A stretch of 64,000 bases of DNA from contig NZ_WGNY01000006.1 in the NCBI RefSeq assembly GCF_016124325.1, positions 181,575 through 245,574 of the forward strand, in the 5' to 3' direction. Positions 51,213 through 58,363 of the stretch are shown here, piece by piece. The stretch is from Phenylobacterium sp. (lineage in GTDB: Bacteria; Pseudomonadota; Alphaproteobacteria; Caulobacterales; Caulobacteraceae). The position numbers were made by a program, and so were the translations under genes. A model generated the notes under the pieces. The model worked only from the letters and a program-made list of their open reading frames with translations. It was not told the origin of the DNA and ran no database searches. Every line of letters starts with the position of its first letter. Positions within the stretch are counted from its first letter, which is position 1.

Positions 51213-51379
51213 TGCGCGAGAACGCGGCCGGCGACGGGCCGCCCGCGCTGTGCTCTGGCGGTCACGCCCGGCCCCAGCCTCCCTGCGCCCAAGCCACCGC
51301 CCGCGCCGCTGAGGCAGCGTCCGCTGGCGGCTCCGGGTCCGTGGCCCGCCCCGGCTGGCCGCAAATCGCCAAACGGCCA

Positions 51380-51428
51380 TTGACGACGATCGCCACAGGC
51401 AATAATGCGAATAATAATTCCGGTTAAG
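51380..51428 (+). promoter_or_regulatory. Promoter with regulon operator, enoyl-CoA hydratase
   Basis: TTGACG (51380-51385), a perfect Caulobacter-type -35 box, is followed after 21 bases by the operator window 51407-51428, which ends AATTCCGGTTAAG. Its left arm is degenerate. The gene starts 15 bases later at 51443. Confidence 0.72.
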
Positions 51429-51442
51429 AAAGCGAGATCGCC

Positions 51443-52258
51443 ATGACCGATCACCTTCTCGAGTCGATCGCCGACGGCGTCGCCACCCTGACGATGAACC
51501 GGCCGGAGGCGCGCAACGCGCTCACCGCTCAGATGATCGCCGCCCTGTCCGAGGCGCTGCCGCGGCTGGCCGCCAATCCCGCCGTGCGCGCCGTGGTGCT
51601 GACCGGCGCCGGCGGCGCCTTCTGCGCCGGAGGCGACGTGAAGGGCTTCGCGGCCGACACGGGGCGCGGCGCCGACGGCAAAGCCTCGGCCGGACCGAGC
51701 ATGGAGCAGCGCGTGGCGAGCCTGCGCGCCGGGATGGAAGCGGTTCGCTGGCTGCACGAGATGCCGAAGCCGACGCTGGCGGTGATCCCCGGCGCCGCCG
51801 CCGGCGCGGGCCTCTCGCTGGCGCTCGCCTGCGATCTGCGCGTCAGCGCCAGCACGGCCAAGCTCACCACCGCCTTCTCCAAGGTTGGTGTCGCTGGCGA
51901 CTACGGCGGCTCGTACTTCCTCAGCCATCTGGTCGGCGCGGCCAAGGCGCGGGAGCTCTACTTCACCGCCGACGTCATCACGGGCGAGGAAGCCGCGGCG
52001 CTCGGCATCGTCAACAAGGCCGTTCCCGCCGACGAACTGGCCGCCGTCGCGGCGAAGTACGCCGCCTATCTCGCTGGCCTTCCGACCATCGCGATCGGCT
52101 ACATGAAGCGCAATCTGAACGCAGCCGAGCACGCGACCCTGCCCGAGGTTCTGGATCTGGAAGCGGCCCACATGGTGCGCACGATGATGACCGAGGACCA
52201 CAAGGCCGCCTCGCTCGCCTTCGTGGAGAAGCGCGCCCCGGTCTTCGCTGGCCGCTGA
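51443..52258 (+). CDS. Enoyl-CoA hydratase/isomerase family protein
   Basis: The 271-residue crotonase-fold protein has MNRPEARNALTAQMIAALSEAL and the oxyanion-hole segments VVLTGAGGAFCAGGDVKGFA and PTLAVIPGAAAGAGLSLALACDLRVSAS. The later FSKVGVAGDYGGSYFLSHLVG has an Asp where hydratases have a catalytic Glu. Activity could therefore be isomerase or hydrolase rather than classical hydratase. It acts on CoA thioesters, which fits the acyl-CoA ligase of the same regulon at 34203. Confidence 0.9.
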   Translation: MTDHLLESIADGVATLTMNRPEARNALTAQMIAALSEALPRLAANPAVRAVVLTGAGGAFCAGGDVKGFAADTGRGADGKASAGPSMEQRVASLRAGMEAVRWLHEMPKPTLAVIPGAAAGAGLSLALACDLRVSASTAKLTTAFSKVGVAGDYGGSYFLSHLVGAAKARELYFTADVITGEEAAALGIVNKAVPADELAAVAAKYAAYLAGLPTIAIGYMKRNLNAAEHATLPEVLDLEAAHMVRTMMTEDHKAASLAFVEKRAPVFAGR

Positions 52259-52286
52259 CGGCGTCCGAGGCTGCGGGCGTGCGGGC

Positions 52287-53042
52287 TCAGCCCTGCTGCG
52301 GCGGCAGATCCAGATAGCTGGTCAGCAGCTTGGTGAGCTGTTCGATGAGGCCAGGATCGGTGATCGGACCGCGGTAGCCGACGTGCAGGAGGCGATGGAG
52401 CAGGATCGCCTCGACCGATTGCAGGGCGAAGGTGCAAGTGGCCTCGAGGTCGTCCGCGTGCGCCGCGCCGCGGGCCCGAAGGAACGCCGCAAGCCGGCGC
52501 CCGCCCTCGACGTCGGCCGCCGCCAGGGCCGGGAAGTAGGTCTCGCCCTTCCCTTCCAGGCTGCGCTGGAACAGCGCCCTGAAGAAGCCCGGGTTGCGTT
52601 CGATCTGGCGCGCCGTGTTCAGCATCAGGGTGCTGAGGACCTTCGTCACCGGCGCCGTGCGCCACTCGGGCTTGTCGAAGAAGACTCCGATGTTCTCCAC
52701 CCCCCGCAGCGCGAACTGGGTGTGCAGGGCGTGGAACAGCGCTTCCTTGTCCCGAAACCGGCGATAGAAGCTCCCGATCGAGCATTGCGCCTGCTCGGCG
52801 ATGTCGCTGACCCGGGCGGCGTCGTAGCCGACCCGGGCGAAGACCTGCTCCCCCGCCGCCATCAGACGGGCCTGGGCGGCCCGGCTGCGCGCCTGGTTGG
52901 CGGGAATGACGCCGTCGATCTTGTTCAGGTCCAGGGGTTCAACAGCCAAGAAACGTTCCACGGACGGCGTTGGTCGCGCAGCGACGCTTCGGTGCGCCTC
53001 GGCCTTCGTCGCTGGAATGCCATACGGCCACTCCCACCGCAA
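52287..53042 (-). CDS. TetR family regulator, paralogue 3
   Basis: The 251-residue protein has a 50-residue N-terminal extension and then RSRAAQARLMAAGEQVFARVGYDAARVSDIAEQAQCSIGSFYRRFRDKEALFHAL, the TetR helix-turn-helix. The recognition helix CSIGSFYRRFRDKEA matches the other two TetR paralogues (CSVGSFYRRF), so overlapping DNA specificity is likely. The ligand domain differs from theirs. It converges with the enoyl-CoA hydratase gene. Its own start could be downstream, near IPANQARSRAAQ, since the extension is of low complexity. Confidence 0.83.
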   Translation of the reverse strand: MRWEWPYGIPATKAEAHRSVAARPTPSVERFLAVEPLDLNKIDGVIPANQARSRAAQARLMAAGEQVFARVGYDAARVSDIAEQAQCSIGSFYRRFRDKEALFHALHTQFALRGVENIGVFFDKPEWRTAPVTKVLSTLMLNTARQIERNPGFFRALFQRSLEGKGETYFPALAAADVEGGRRLAAFLRARGAAHADDLEATCTFALQSVEAILLHRLLHVGYRGPITDPGLIEQLTKLLTSYLDLPPQQG

Positions 53043-53065
53043 ATGGTCGGCGCAGCCGCGGGACC

Positions 53066-53182
53066 TAGAGCCTTCCCGGATCAGGTGGGATCACCTGATC
53101 CGGACAAGAAGGCTCGATCTTCAAGAGTGTAGAGCCCGTCCGGGCGGGTGAACCGGTATCCACTTCACCCTGACGGGCTCTA
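53066..53182. repeat. 117-bp palindromic intergenic repeat, copy 2
   Basis: It begins TAGAGCCTTCCCGGATCAGG and ends CCCTGACGGGCTCTA, with internal GGATCAGGTGGGATCACCTGATCC-type pairing, and is nearly identical to 37712-37828. Its final CTA (53180-53182) is the stop codon (TAG on the minus strand) of the GST-like gene. The arrangement matches copy 1, where the repeat also ends a minus-strand gene and can form a terminator hairpin. Confidence 0.85.
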
Positions 53183-54340
53183 GGCGACCGCCAGGCGGCC
53201 GCGCATCCGGGTGAGGCGCCGCCGCAGCCGGATGTTCAGCAGCGCCCCCGCGCCGATCTCGCGCATCAGGTCCTCCGCCACGACACGCGCCGCGCCCGAT
53301 AGCCCCTCCACCCAGTCGAGCGGACGCTGCAACAGCCACAGCGTGTGCCCGAGCGCCTGCTGGGGCGTGGCCACGCCATGGTAGTTCACGACGATCTCGC
53401 CGAGCGCCGGCTGGTCGGCCCCCTCCGCCGACACCCAGCTGCCGGGCGGAGCGTCGGGGTTGGCGTCGAACCACGCGTTCATGCGCTCGGCGCTCAACAC
53501 CAGATCGTCGCTGAAACCCGCGAAGAGATGGCGCAGCCAGGCGACCAGGGTCGGAGGCGCCGCGTCGTCGGCCAACAGCTCGCGTGGACGGTTGGAGAAT
53601 TCGGGCGTCGCGCGTTCGCCCCCGTTGATCCGCTCGGTCCAGCGGAACACCAGCGGCGCGGTGCGCTGCATCAGCTGGAGCGGATAGGGGTCTCGTCCGA
53701 GGTGGCCGTACAGCGGTCCCATCAGGGCGTAGTCGCCCCGGCTCGGAGCCCCGCCGAGCAGATAGGGATGCGCCGAGAAATGGGTGTTCAGCAGGCTCAA
53801 GCTCTCGCCGTAGGCCCGCTCGATCACCGGAATCGTGCGTTCGGTGATCCCCAGCATCGGTAGATATGAGGCCATCTTGGAGGCGATGCGCTGTCCCAGG
53901 CGCTCGATCTCCTCGGCCGGCGCCGGAAAGCCCAGCGAGCGGCCGAATTCGCCCACCACGAATCCCTCGTTCACGGGCAGGAAGTTCCATCGGAAGTGCA
54001 TGGCCGGCTTGGCGAGGCCGCGGTCGCCAACGACCTCCATGAGGCGGGTCAGCAGAATCTGCCGCGGACCCATGGCGGCGGCGCTGGGGTCGGGATAGCG
54101 GCGCTCCAGTTCGTCGAGGATCACCGCCGAGTCCTGCAGGATCAGGCCGTCGGGAAACTCCACGGCCGGAATGCGGTGCGACTCCACGGCCGGACGCACC
54201 CGGGCCCGGTAGTCGGGATGCGACGGGAACCGCTCCTCGAAAGGCACGCCCCGCGCCCGCAGAAAGGCGCGGACCTTCGCGGTGTAGAGCGAGGCCGGGG
54301 CCCCATACAGATAGACGTCCGCCCTGCCCGCGCCGCTCAC
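53180..54340 (-). CDS. Glutathione S-transferase-like protein, 386 aa
   Basis: The thioredoxin-like domain is VYLYGAPASLYTAKVRAFLRARGVPFEERFPSHPDYRARV, with LILQDSAVILDELERRYPD for glutathione. The helical domain contains RQILLTRLMEVVGDRGLAKPAMHFRWNF and HPYLLGGAPSRGDYALMGPLYGHLGRDPYPLQLM. It is the longest of four GST-like proteins here and shares the long C-terminal extension. The start is a GTG at 54338-54340 after GGAGGGTGG. It is expressed from the operator-bearing promoter at 54504 through a leader with a terminator, and its TAG stop is supplied by the 117-bp repeat. Confidence 0.82.
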   Translation of the reverse strand: MSGAGRADVYLYGAPASLYTAKVRAFLRARGVPFEERFPSHPDYRARVRPAVESHRIPAVEFPDGLILQDSAVILDELERRYPDPSAAAMGPRQILLTRLMEVVGDRGLAKPAMHFRWNFLPVNEGFVVGEFGRSLGFPAPAEEIERLGQRIASKMASYLPMLGITERTIPVIERAYGESLSLLNTHFSAHPYLLGGAPSRGDYALMGPLYGHLGRDPYPLQLMQRTAPLVFRWTERINGGERATPEFSNRPRELLADDAAPPTLVAWLRHLFAGFSDDLVLSAERMNAWFDANPDAPPGSWVSAEGADQPALGEIVVNYHGVATPQQALGHTLWLLQRPLDWVEGLSGAARVVAEDLMREIGAGALLNIRLRRRLTRMRGRLAVA

Positions 54341-54382
54341 CCCGCCACCCTCCGCAAGCCCGCCAACGTGGGTCCGCCCCCG

Positions 54383-54424
54383 AAAAATCGAGAGGCCGCC
54401 ACCGGGCGACCGGAGCGGCCCCTC
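54383..54424 (-). terminator. Terminator-like hairpin in the GST leader (possible attenuator)
   Basis: On the minus strand, GAGGGGCCGC pairs with GCGGCCTCTC (54390-54424, one bulge), followed by ATTTTTC (54382-54388), an intrinsic terminator between the promoter and the GST gene. The upstream CCTCCC can pair instead with GAGGGG, so alternative folding is possible. This resembles the leader of the PpiC operon at 43912-43952. Confidence 0.5.
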
Positions 54425-54452
54425 AGTGGGAGGAACCCTGGCCCTTCTTCAT
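54423..54452 (-). CDS. Possible 9-residue leader peptide
   Basis: An ATG at 54450-54452 begins MKKGQGSSH, with the stop inside the 5' arm of the terminator hairpin. Position and length fit a leader peptide whose translation would influence the hairpin. The ribosome binding site is weak, so this is tentative. Confidence 0.25.
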   Translation of the reverse strand: MKKGQGSSH

Positions 54453-54503
54453 CGCCTGGCCGGCGCACGCCGATCGATACTTGCCAGTGCGACGATCAAG
54501 AAG

Positions 54504-54551
54504 GTGAATCGTGATTCCGGTTCACACTATAGCGGCGGGCCGCCTTGTCAA
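54504..54551 (-). promoter_or_regulatory. Promoter and 22-bp operator, GST gene
   Basis: The operator at 54504-54525 has arms GTGAAT and GGTTCAC. On the minus strand TTGACA (54546-54551) and GCTATAGT form a textbook Caulobacter-type promoter, with the operator starting 20 bases after the -35. This block is strongly similar to 44095-44142. The rest of the 54341-54662 gap contains only the leader described and a stretch of about 90 bases with nothing recognisable. Confidence 0.8.
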
Positions 54552-54641
54552 TCGCCTGCCGCGCCTCCTAGAGCCGCCTCGCCCGCCCGGGCTCGACCTG
54601 GCGGCCGCTCGCAGCGTCGCGGAAACCCGTAGCCCGAATTC

Positions 54642-54658
54642 ATTCGTATGCTAAGTAA
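54642..54658. promoter_or_regulatory. MarR-type operator variant before DUF3237
   Basis: On the minus strand TACTTAGC(A)TACGAAT matches the first eight bases and part of the second half of the palindrome at 58330. It overlaps an in-frame ATG at 54648, so the gene start is better placed at 54663. Confidence 0.5.
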
Positions 54659-54662
54659 TGGC

Positions 54663-55133
54663 ATGCCCCAGCTCGAAACCCGCCATCTCTGCCGCTATCG
54701 CGCCGCCCTGGCTTCGCCGCAACAGGACATCGGCGTCGGCCATTTCGGGCGGCGCATGATCGCCCAGGTCACCGGCGGCGAGTTCGAGGGCGAGCGGCTC
54801 CGCGGCCAGGTGCTGCCGGGTGGCGGCGACTGGGCGACGATCGACGCCGGAGGGACGCTGCGCCTCGACGCGCGCGTCGCCCTGGAGACCCACGACGGGG
54901 CGCGAATCTACATCTCCTATCATGGCGTGCTGCGCCCCTACGCCGTCGCCCGCGCACACGGCGCCAAGGGCGGACCGGCCGACGAGGCCGAGGCGAGCCA
55001 GCTCTATTTCCGCACCGCGCCGGTCTTCGAGACCGGCGACGCGCGCTACGCGTGGCTCAACGACATCGTGGCGGTCGCCACGGGCAAGGCGCTCGGCCAC
55101 TCGGTCGAGTACGAGGTTTTCGAGGTCCTTTAG
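54663..55133 (+). CDS. DUF3237 family protein, copy 1
   Basis: The 156-residue protein starts MPQLETRHLCRYRAALASPQQDIGVGHFGRRMIAQVTGGEFEGERLRGQVLPGGGDWATI and contains GARIYISYHGVLRP, FRTAPVFETGDARYAWLNDIVAVATGK. This is the DUF3237 beta-barrel pattern (GGxFEGxRLxGxVLPGGGDW, FETGDxRYxWLN). The function is unknown. Such proteins are common next to aromatic and terpenoid degradation genes. An ATG 15 bases upstream falls in the putative operator and was not used. The start context lacks a strong ribosome binding site, so translation may be leaderless. A second copy follows 10 bases after the stop. Confidence 0.8.
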   Translation: MPQLETRHLCRYRAALASPQQDIGVGHFGRRMIAQVTGGEFEGERLRGQVLPGGGDWATIDAGGTLRLDARVALETHDGARIYISYHGVLRPYAVARAHGAKGGPADEAEASQLYFRTAPVFETGDARYAWLNDIVAVATGKALGHSVEYEVFEVL

Positions 55134-55143
55134 GGGGAAGCGC

Positions 55144-55641
55144 GTGTCCGAGTTCGATTTCGGCGACCGCCGGCTGAAGAGCGAGCCGCTGTGCTGCGCG
55201 GCGTTCGAGGTGGGCGACATCCTGGGCCTGGGCCCCTCCCCCTGGAACAACCGCCGCGTCGGCTACATCACCGGCGGCCGCTTCGAGGGGCCAAGGCTGA
55301 AGGGCGACATCCTGCCGGGCGGCGGCAACTGGCCGGAATCCGCGGTGGCCCCGGACGGCGCGGCCATCGGCACCTTCGACGCCCGCAGCGTCTGGCGCAC
55401 CGACGACGGGGCGATCATCTACGTCACCTACACCGGCCGCAGCCGGATCCCGCCCGACGTGGGCGAGGCGTTCCGCGACCCGGCCCAGCCGCATGTGGAC
55501 CCGTCGCGCTACAAGCTGCACATCGCCCCGCTCTTCGAGACCTCCGATCCACGCTACGCGTGGCTGAACTCGACGCTGGCCGTGGGCTGCGGCGAACGCG
55601 TGACCGGCGGGGTCAGGCACTTCATCTACGCCATCACCTGA
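55144..55641 (+). CDS. DUF3237 family protein, copy 2
   Basis: The 165-residue protein begins at a GTG at 55144 after TAGGGGGAAG: VSEFDFGDRRLKSEPLCCAAFEVGDILGLGPSPWNNRRVGYITGGRFEGPRLKGDILPGGGNWPE. It ends HIAPLFETSDPRYAWLNSTLAVGCGERVTGGVRHFIYAI. It shares the GGxFEGxRLKGxxLPGGGxW and FETxDPRYAWLN signatures with copy 1, so the two are a tandem paralogue pair. Function unknown. It converges with and overlaps the MarR gene end by eight bases. Confidence 0.8.
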   Translation: MSEFDFGDRRLKSEPLCCAAFEVGDILGLGPSPWNNRRVGYITGGRFEGPRLKGDILPGGGNWPESAVAPDGAAIGTFDARSVWRTDDGAIIYVTYTGRSRIPPDVGEAFRDPAQPHVDPSRYKLHIAPLFETSDPRYAWLNSTLAVGCGERVTGGVRHFIYAIT

Positions 55642-56119
55642 GCGGCTCGTCCGCCAGCCTGGCCGTCTCGGCGGCGAGGTTCTCGGACATCTTCTTCAGC
55701 ACCCTGAGGCAGGTCTCGAGGTCGCGCTGCGAGACGCCTTCGGCCGCAACCGCGTTGATCCGGTGCGCATAGGGCATCAGCTCGCCCTTCAGCGCCTCGC
55801 CGCGCGGCGTGAGGAAGACGTTCATCTTGCGCCGGTCCTCGGCGTTGCGGACCCGCTCGATCAGGCCCAGGCGGTCCATGGCCCGCAGCATGGTCACCGC
55901 CGTTGGCTCGGTGACGTTGTTGAGCTGCGCCAGCCGCTTCTGCGTGGCGCCGTTCTCCTGCCAGAGCGCGCGGAGGAAGTACCAGAACCCGCTCGCCAGC
56001 CCCTCGCGGGACAGATAGGCGTTGAGCGCCCGGTCGAAGGCGCGGTGGCAGCGGCGCACCTGGAAGCCCAGGCTGCGGTCGGCGGGCAGGTCGGCCATGG
56101 TGTCGTGAATCTCGGCCAT
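55634..56119 (-). CDS. MarR family regulator of the aromatic cluster
   Basis: The 161-residue protein has the winged helix-turn-helix EGLASGFWYFLRALWQENGATQKRLAQLNNVTEPTAVTMLRAMDRLGLIERVRNAEDRRKMNVFLTPRG. The wing D-R-R and flanking helices form the dimer interface. MarR proteins release DNA on binding phenolic or aromatic acids or CoA esters. It is the last gene of the Gfo/Idh - decarboxylase - MarR operon (TGATG overlap with the decarboxylase). It is the prime candidate to bind the ACTTAG-n4-CTAAGT sites. Confidence 0.88.
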   Translation of the reverse strand: MAEIHDTMADLPADRSLGFQVRRCHRAFDRALNAYLSREGLASGFWYFLRALWQENGATQKRLAQLNNVTEPTAVTMLRAMDRLGLIERVRNAEDRRKMNVFLTPRGEALKGELMPYAHRINAVAAEGVSQRDLETCLRVLKKMSENLAAETARLADEPLR

Positions 56120-57111
56120 CAGATCTTGAACGCCTCGAAGGTCTCCGGCGCGAACAGCGTCTCCGGCTCAAGCCGGCGCGGCGAGAGGCCCTGTTCATGG
56201 TGGTAGCGCAGGAAGGTGTCGAGCACCGGCCTGTTGCGCGCGAAGCCGTAGGGCCACCAGTCGTCGCCCAGTTCCGCCCGCGCCTCCTCCACCGCCGCCA
56301 CCTGCCACGGCAGCATGGTGGTCATGGCCGACGTCACCGCGAGATTGTCGTAGGTGAGCTGCTGAGCCTCGCAGAACGCCTTGAACAACGACTGGGCGAT
56401 CCAGCGGTTGGCCTCGTAGACCGTCCGGCGGATCGCCACCACGTGCATGATCGGGAAGATGCCCGTGCGCCGGAAGTAGTCCTTCTCGACGTCGACGAAG
56501 TTGGGAAACAGCCGCTTCACGTCGTCGGGCCGCGAGTAGAAGGTCGAGGGCGTCCGCGCGGTGTGCAGGGCGTCGATCTCCCCGTCGGCCAGCATCTGCG
56601 CCAGCGTCTGGTCGGGGCCGATCGGGGTCACGCTGAATTCGGGCGGCAGGTTCAGCTTCAGCTTCTCGTCGCGGCCGGGCTCCTCCTCGCCGCCGGTGAA
56701 ATACTTCACCGAGGTGGGCGCGACGCCGTATTCGTCCGACAGGATGCCGCGGATCCAGACCGGCGCCGTCATCTGGTATTCCGGCACGCCGAACCGCTTG
56801 CCGATCAGGTCCTTGGGCTCACGGATGCCGCTCTTCGCCGAGACGAAGATGCAGGAGTGACGGAAGAAGCGCGACGGGAACACCGGGATCGCGACGAACG
56901 CCGGATCGTCGCGGGTCAGCGACACGCAGTAGGATGACATCGACATCTCGGCGACGTCGAACTCGCGGTTGCGCAGCATACGGAAGAACGTCTCCTCCAC
57001 GTGCAGGGGCAGGAAGTTGAGGTCGATTCCCTCCGGCTGGACGCGGCCGTCGGCCAGGGCGCGGGTGCGGTCATAGTCCCAACACGCCAGCGTCAGGCGC
57101 AACTTGCTCAT
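56119..57111 (-). CDS. 4,5-dihydroxyphthalate decarboxylase-like protein
   Basis: The 330-residue protein has a periplasmic-binding-protein-like fold: MSKLRLTLACWDYDRTRALADGRVQPEGIDLNFLPLHVEETFFRMLRNREFDVAEMSMSSYCVSLTRDDPAFVAIPVFPSRFFRHSCIFV. This matches Pht5-type decarboxylases. There is no signal peptide, so it is cytoplasmic and not a transporter component. The family removes CO2 from 4,5-dihydroxyphthalate to give protocatechuate. Its neighbours here are a Gfo/Idh dehydrogenase (Pht4-like) and a Rieske oxygenase (Pht3-like). The substrate may be phthalate or a related ring acid. It overlaps both neighbouring genes of its operon. Confidence 0.83.
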   Translation of the reverse strand: MSKLRLTLACWDYDRTRALADGRVQPEGIDLNFLPLHVEETFFRMLRNREFDVAEMSMSSYCVSLTRDDPAFVAIPVFPSRFFRHSCIFVSAKSGIREPKDLIGKRFGVPEYQMTAPVWIRGILSDEYGVAPTSVKYFTGGEEEPGRDEKLKLNLPPEFSVTPIGPDQTLAQMLADGEIDALHTARTPSTFYSRPDDVKRLFPNFVDVEKDYFRRTGIFPIMHVVAIRRTVYEANRWIAQSLFKAFCEAQQLTYDNLAVTSAMTTMLPWQVAAVEEARAELGDDWWPYGFARNRPVLDTFLRYHHEQGLSPRRLEPETLFAPETFEAFKI

Positions 57112-58274
57112 GGGCGGGTCTCCAGTTCGGCGATGTCGATCTCGCGGCCTTCGGCGGCCGAGCGCAGGATGGCGAGGCAGACGGCGAGGTTCTCGGTCCC
57201 CCAGGGCCCGTCGTGCAGCGGCGGCTTGCCTCCGACCACCGCGTCCCAGACCTCGTCGATAACGGTGGTCCGCGTGGCTTCGGGGGGCGGCAGGTCGACG
57301 GTCCAGCGGGCCATCGGCCCATAGGCTTCGACGCCGCCTGCCGTCAGGCGCAGGTCGCCGCGTTCGCACGCGACCAGGACGAAGCCGAAGTGTTCGTGGC
57401 CGGCCGGCGCCGACGGGGCCGGAGCGCCGGCGCCATAGGCCCGCGCGGCCTTCAGAGCCTGTTCGTCGGCGCCGTCGAGACGCCGCCGCGCCATGGCGTA
57501 GGCGTCGGGATCGCGGGCCCCGCCGGTCTCGCCGATCCAGCCCATCAGGGCGTCGGTGTCGTAGCGGCCGTATCCCGAGTAGGTGAGCGTCGCGCTCGCC
57601 CCGCCCTCGAAGGCGAGGAACGCCTGGTAGGCGCCTTCGGTCGGGCGTGCGGCGTCCCAGGCGCCCGTGGCGGCCCGCAGGCTGCGGACCGGGCGGCCGA
57701 CCAGCCGGCGCACGACGTCGACCTGGTGGACAGCCTGGCTGAACACCACGCCGCCGCCGCGCGCACTGTCCAGCTCCTCCGGGCGGCGCGGTCGATAGAG
57801 GAAGTCGGTGAAGGTGACGGCGGTCACCATCCGCGCCGCGCCGAACGCGGCCGAGCCGACCAGCTCGGCGGCCGCCGCGACCGGCGGATCGAAGCCATGG
57901 CTGGGCCCGACCACGAGCGCGACGCCCGCGGCCCGCGCCGCCTCGGTCATGGCGCGGCAGGCGGCGAGGTCCAGCGCCATCGGCTTCTCCACCAGAATGT
58001 GGCGGCCATGGCTGGCGGCCAGGGCGGCCAGCTCGGCATGGGTCTGGTGCGGCGTAGCGATATAGACGACGTCGACCTGCGGGTCGGCGCAGAGCTCTTC
58101 GGCGCTCGCATAGGCCGGCGCGCCGAATTCGGCGGCGAAGGCGGCCCGCGCCTCGGGTCGCAGGTCGGCGGCCGCGGTCAGCCGGACCCGCGAATCGGCG
58201 GCCAGCGTCGGCCGCGTCAGATCGAAGCCGCGGCTCAGTCCGATGACGCCGAAGCGGAGCACCCGGTCGGCCAT
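57108..58274 (-). CDS. Gfo/Idh/MocA oxidoreductase, cis-dihydrodiol dehydrogenase-like
   Basis: The 388-residue protein has an N-terminal Rossmann fold (LRFGVIGLSRGFDLTRPTLAADSRVRLTAAADLRPEARAAFAAEFG), the catalytic EKP motif in HGRHILVEKPMALDLAACRAM and a C-terminal beta domain with GGGVVFSQAVHQVDVVRRLVG. By context with the Pht5-like and Pht3-like genes it resembles phthalate 4,5-cis-dihydrodiol dehydrogenase (Pht4), which belongs to this family. It is the first gene of the minus-strand operon, facing the Rieske oxygenase across the palindrome at 58330. Confidence 0.85.
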   Translation of the reverse strand: MADRVLRFGVIGLSRGFDLTRPTLAADSRVRLTAAADLRPEARAAFAAEFGAPAYASAEELCADPQVDVVYIATPHQTHAELAALAASHGRHILVEKPMALDLAACRAMTEAARAAGVALVVGPSHGFDPPVAAAAELVGSAAFGAARMVTAVTFTDFLYRPRRPEELDSARGGGVVFSQAVHQVDVVRRLVGRPVRSLRAATGAWDAARPTEGAYQAFLAFEGGASATLTYSGYGRYDTDALMGWIGETGGARDPDAYAMARRRLDGADEQALKAARAYGAGAPAPSAPAGHEHFGFVLVACERGDLRLTAGGVEAYGPMARWTVDLPPPEATRTTVIDEVWDAVVGGKPPLHDGPWGTENLAVCLAILRSAAEGREIDIAELETRP

Positions 58275-58329
58275 GTCGCGCGCCCTCCCCGCGCCCCTTC
58301 TGGACAGCCGCCCCGCCGGCCCATAAAAT

Positions 58330-58345
58330 ACTTAGCTATCTAAGT
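58330..58345. promoter_or_regulatory. Palindromic MarR-type operator ACTTAG-n4-CTAAGT
   Basis: A perfect palindrome with half-sites ACTTAG (58330-58335) and CTAAGT (58340-58345) lies in the 89-base region between the divergent dehydrogenase and Rieske oxygenase genes. It could control both. Related sites are at 54642 and 61399. Confidence 0.75.
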
Positions 58346-58363
58346 CTGATCGGACAACCACGC

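Noticed and set aside
56119..57111. An ABC transporter substrate-binding protein
   Set aside because: The fold is similar, but there is no signal peptide and no permease or ATPase gene nearby, and the N-terminus fits the 4,5-dihydroxyphthalate decarboxylase family.
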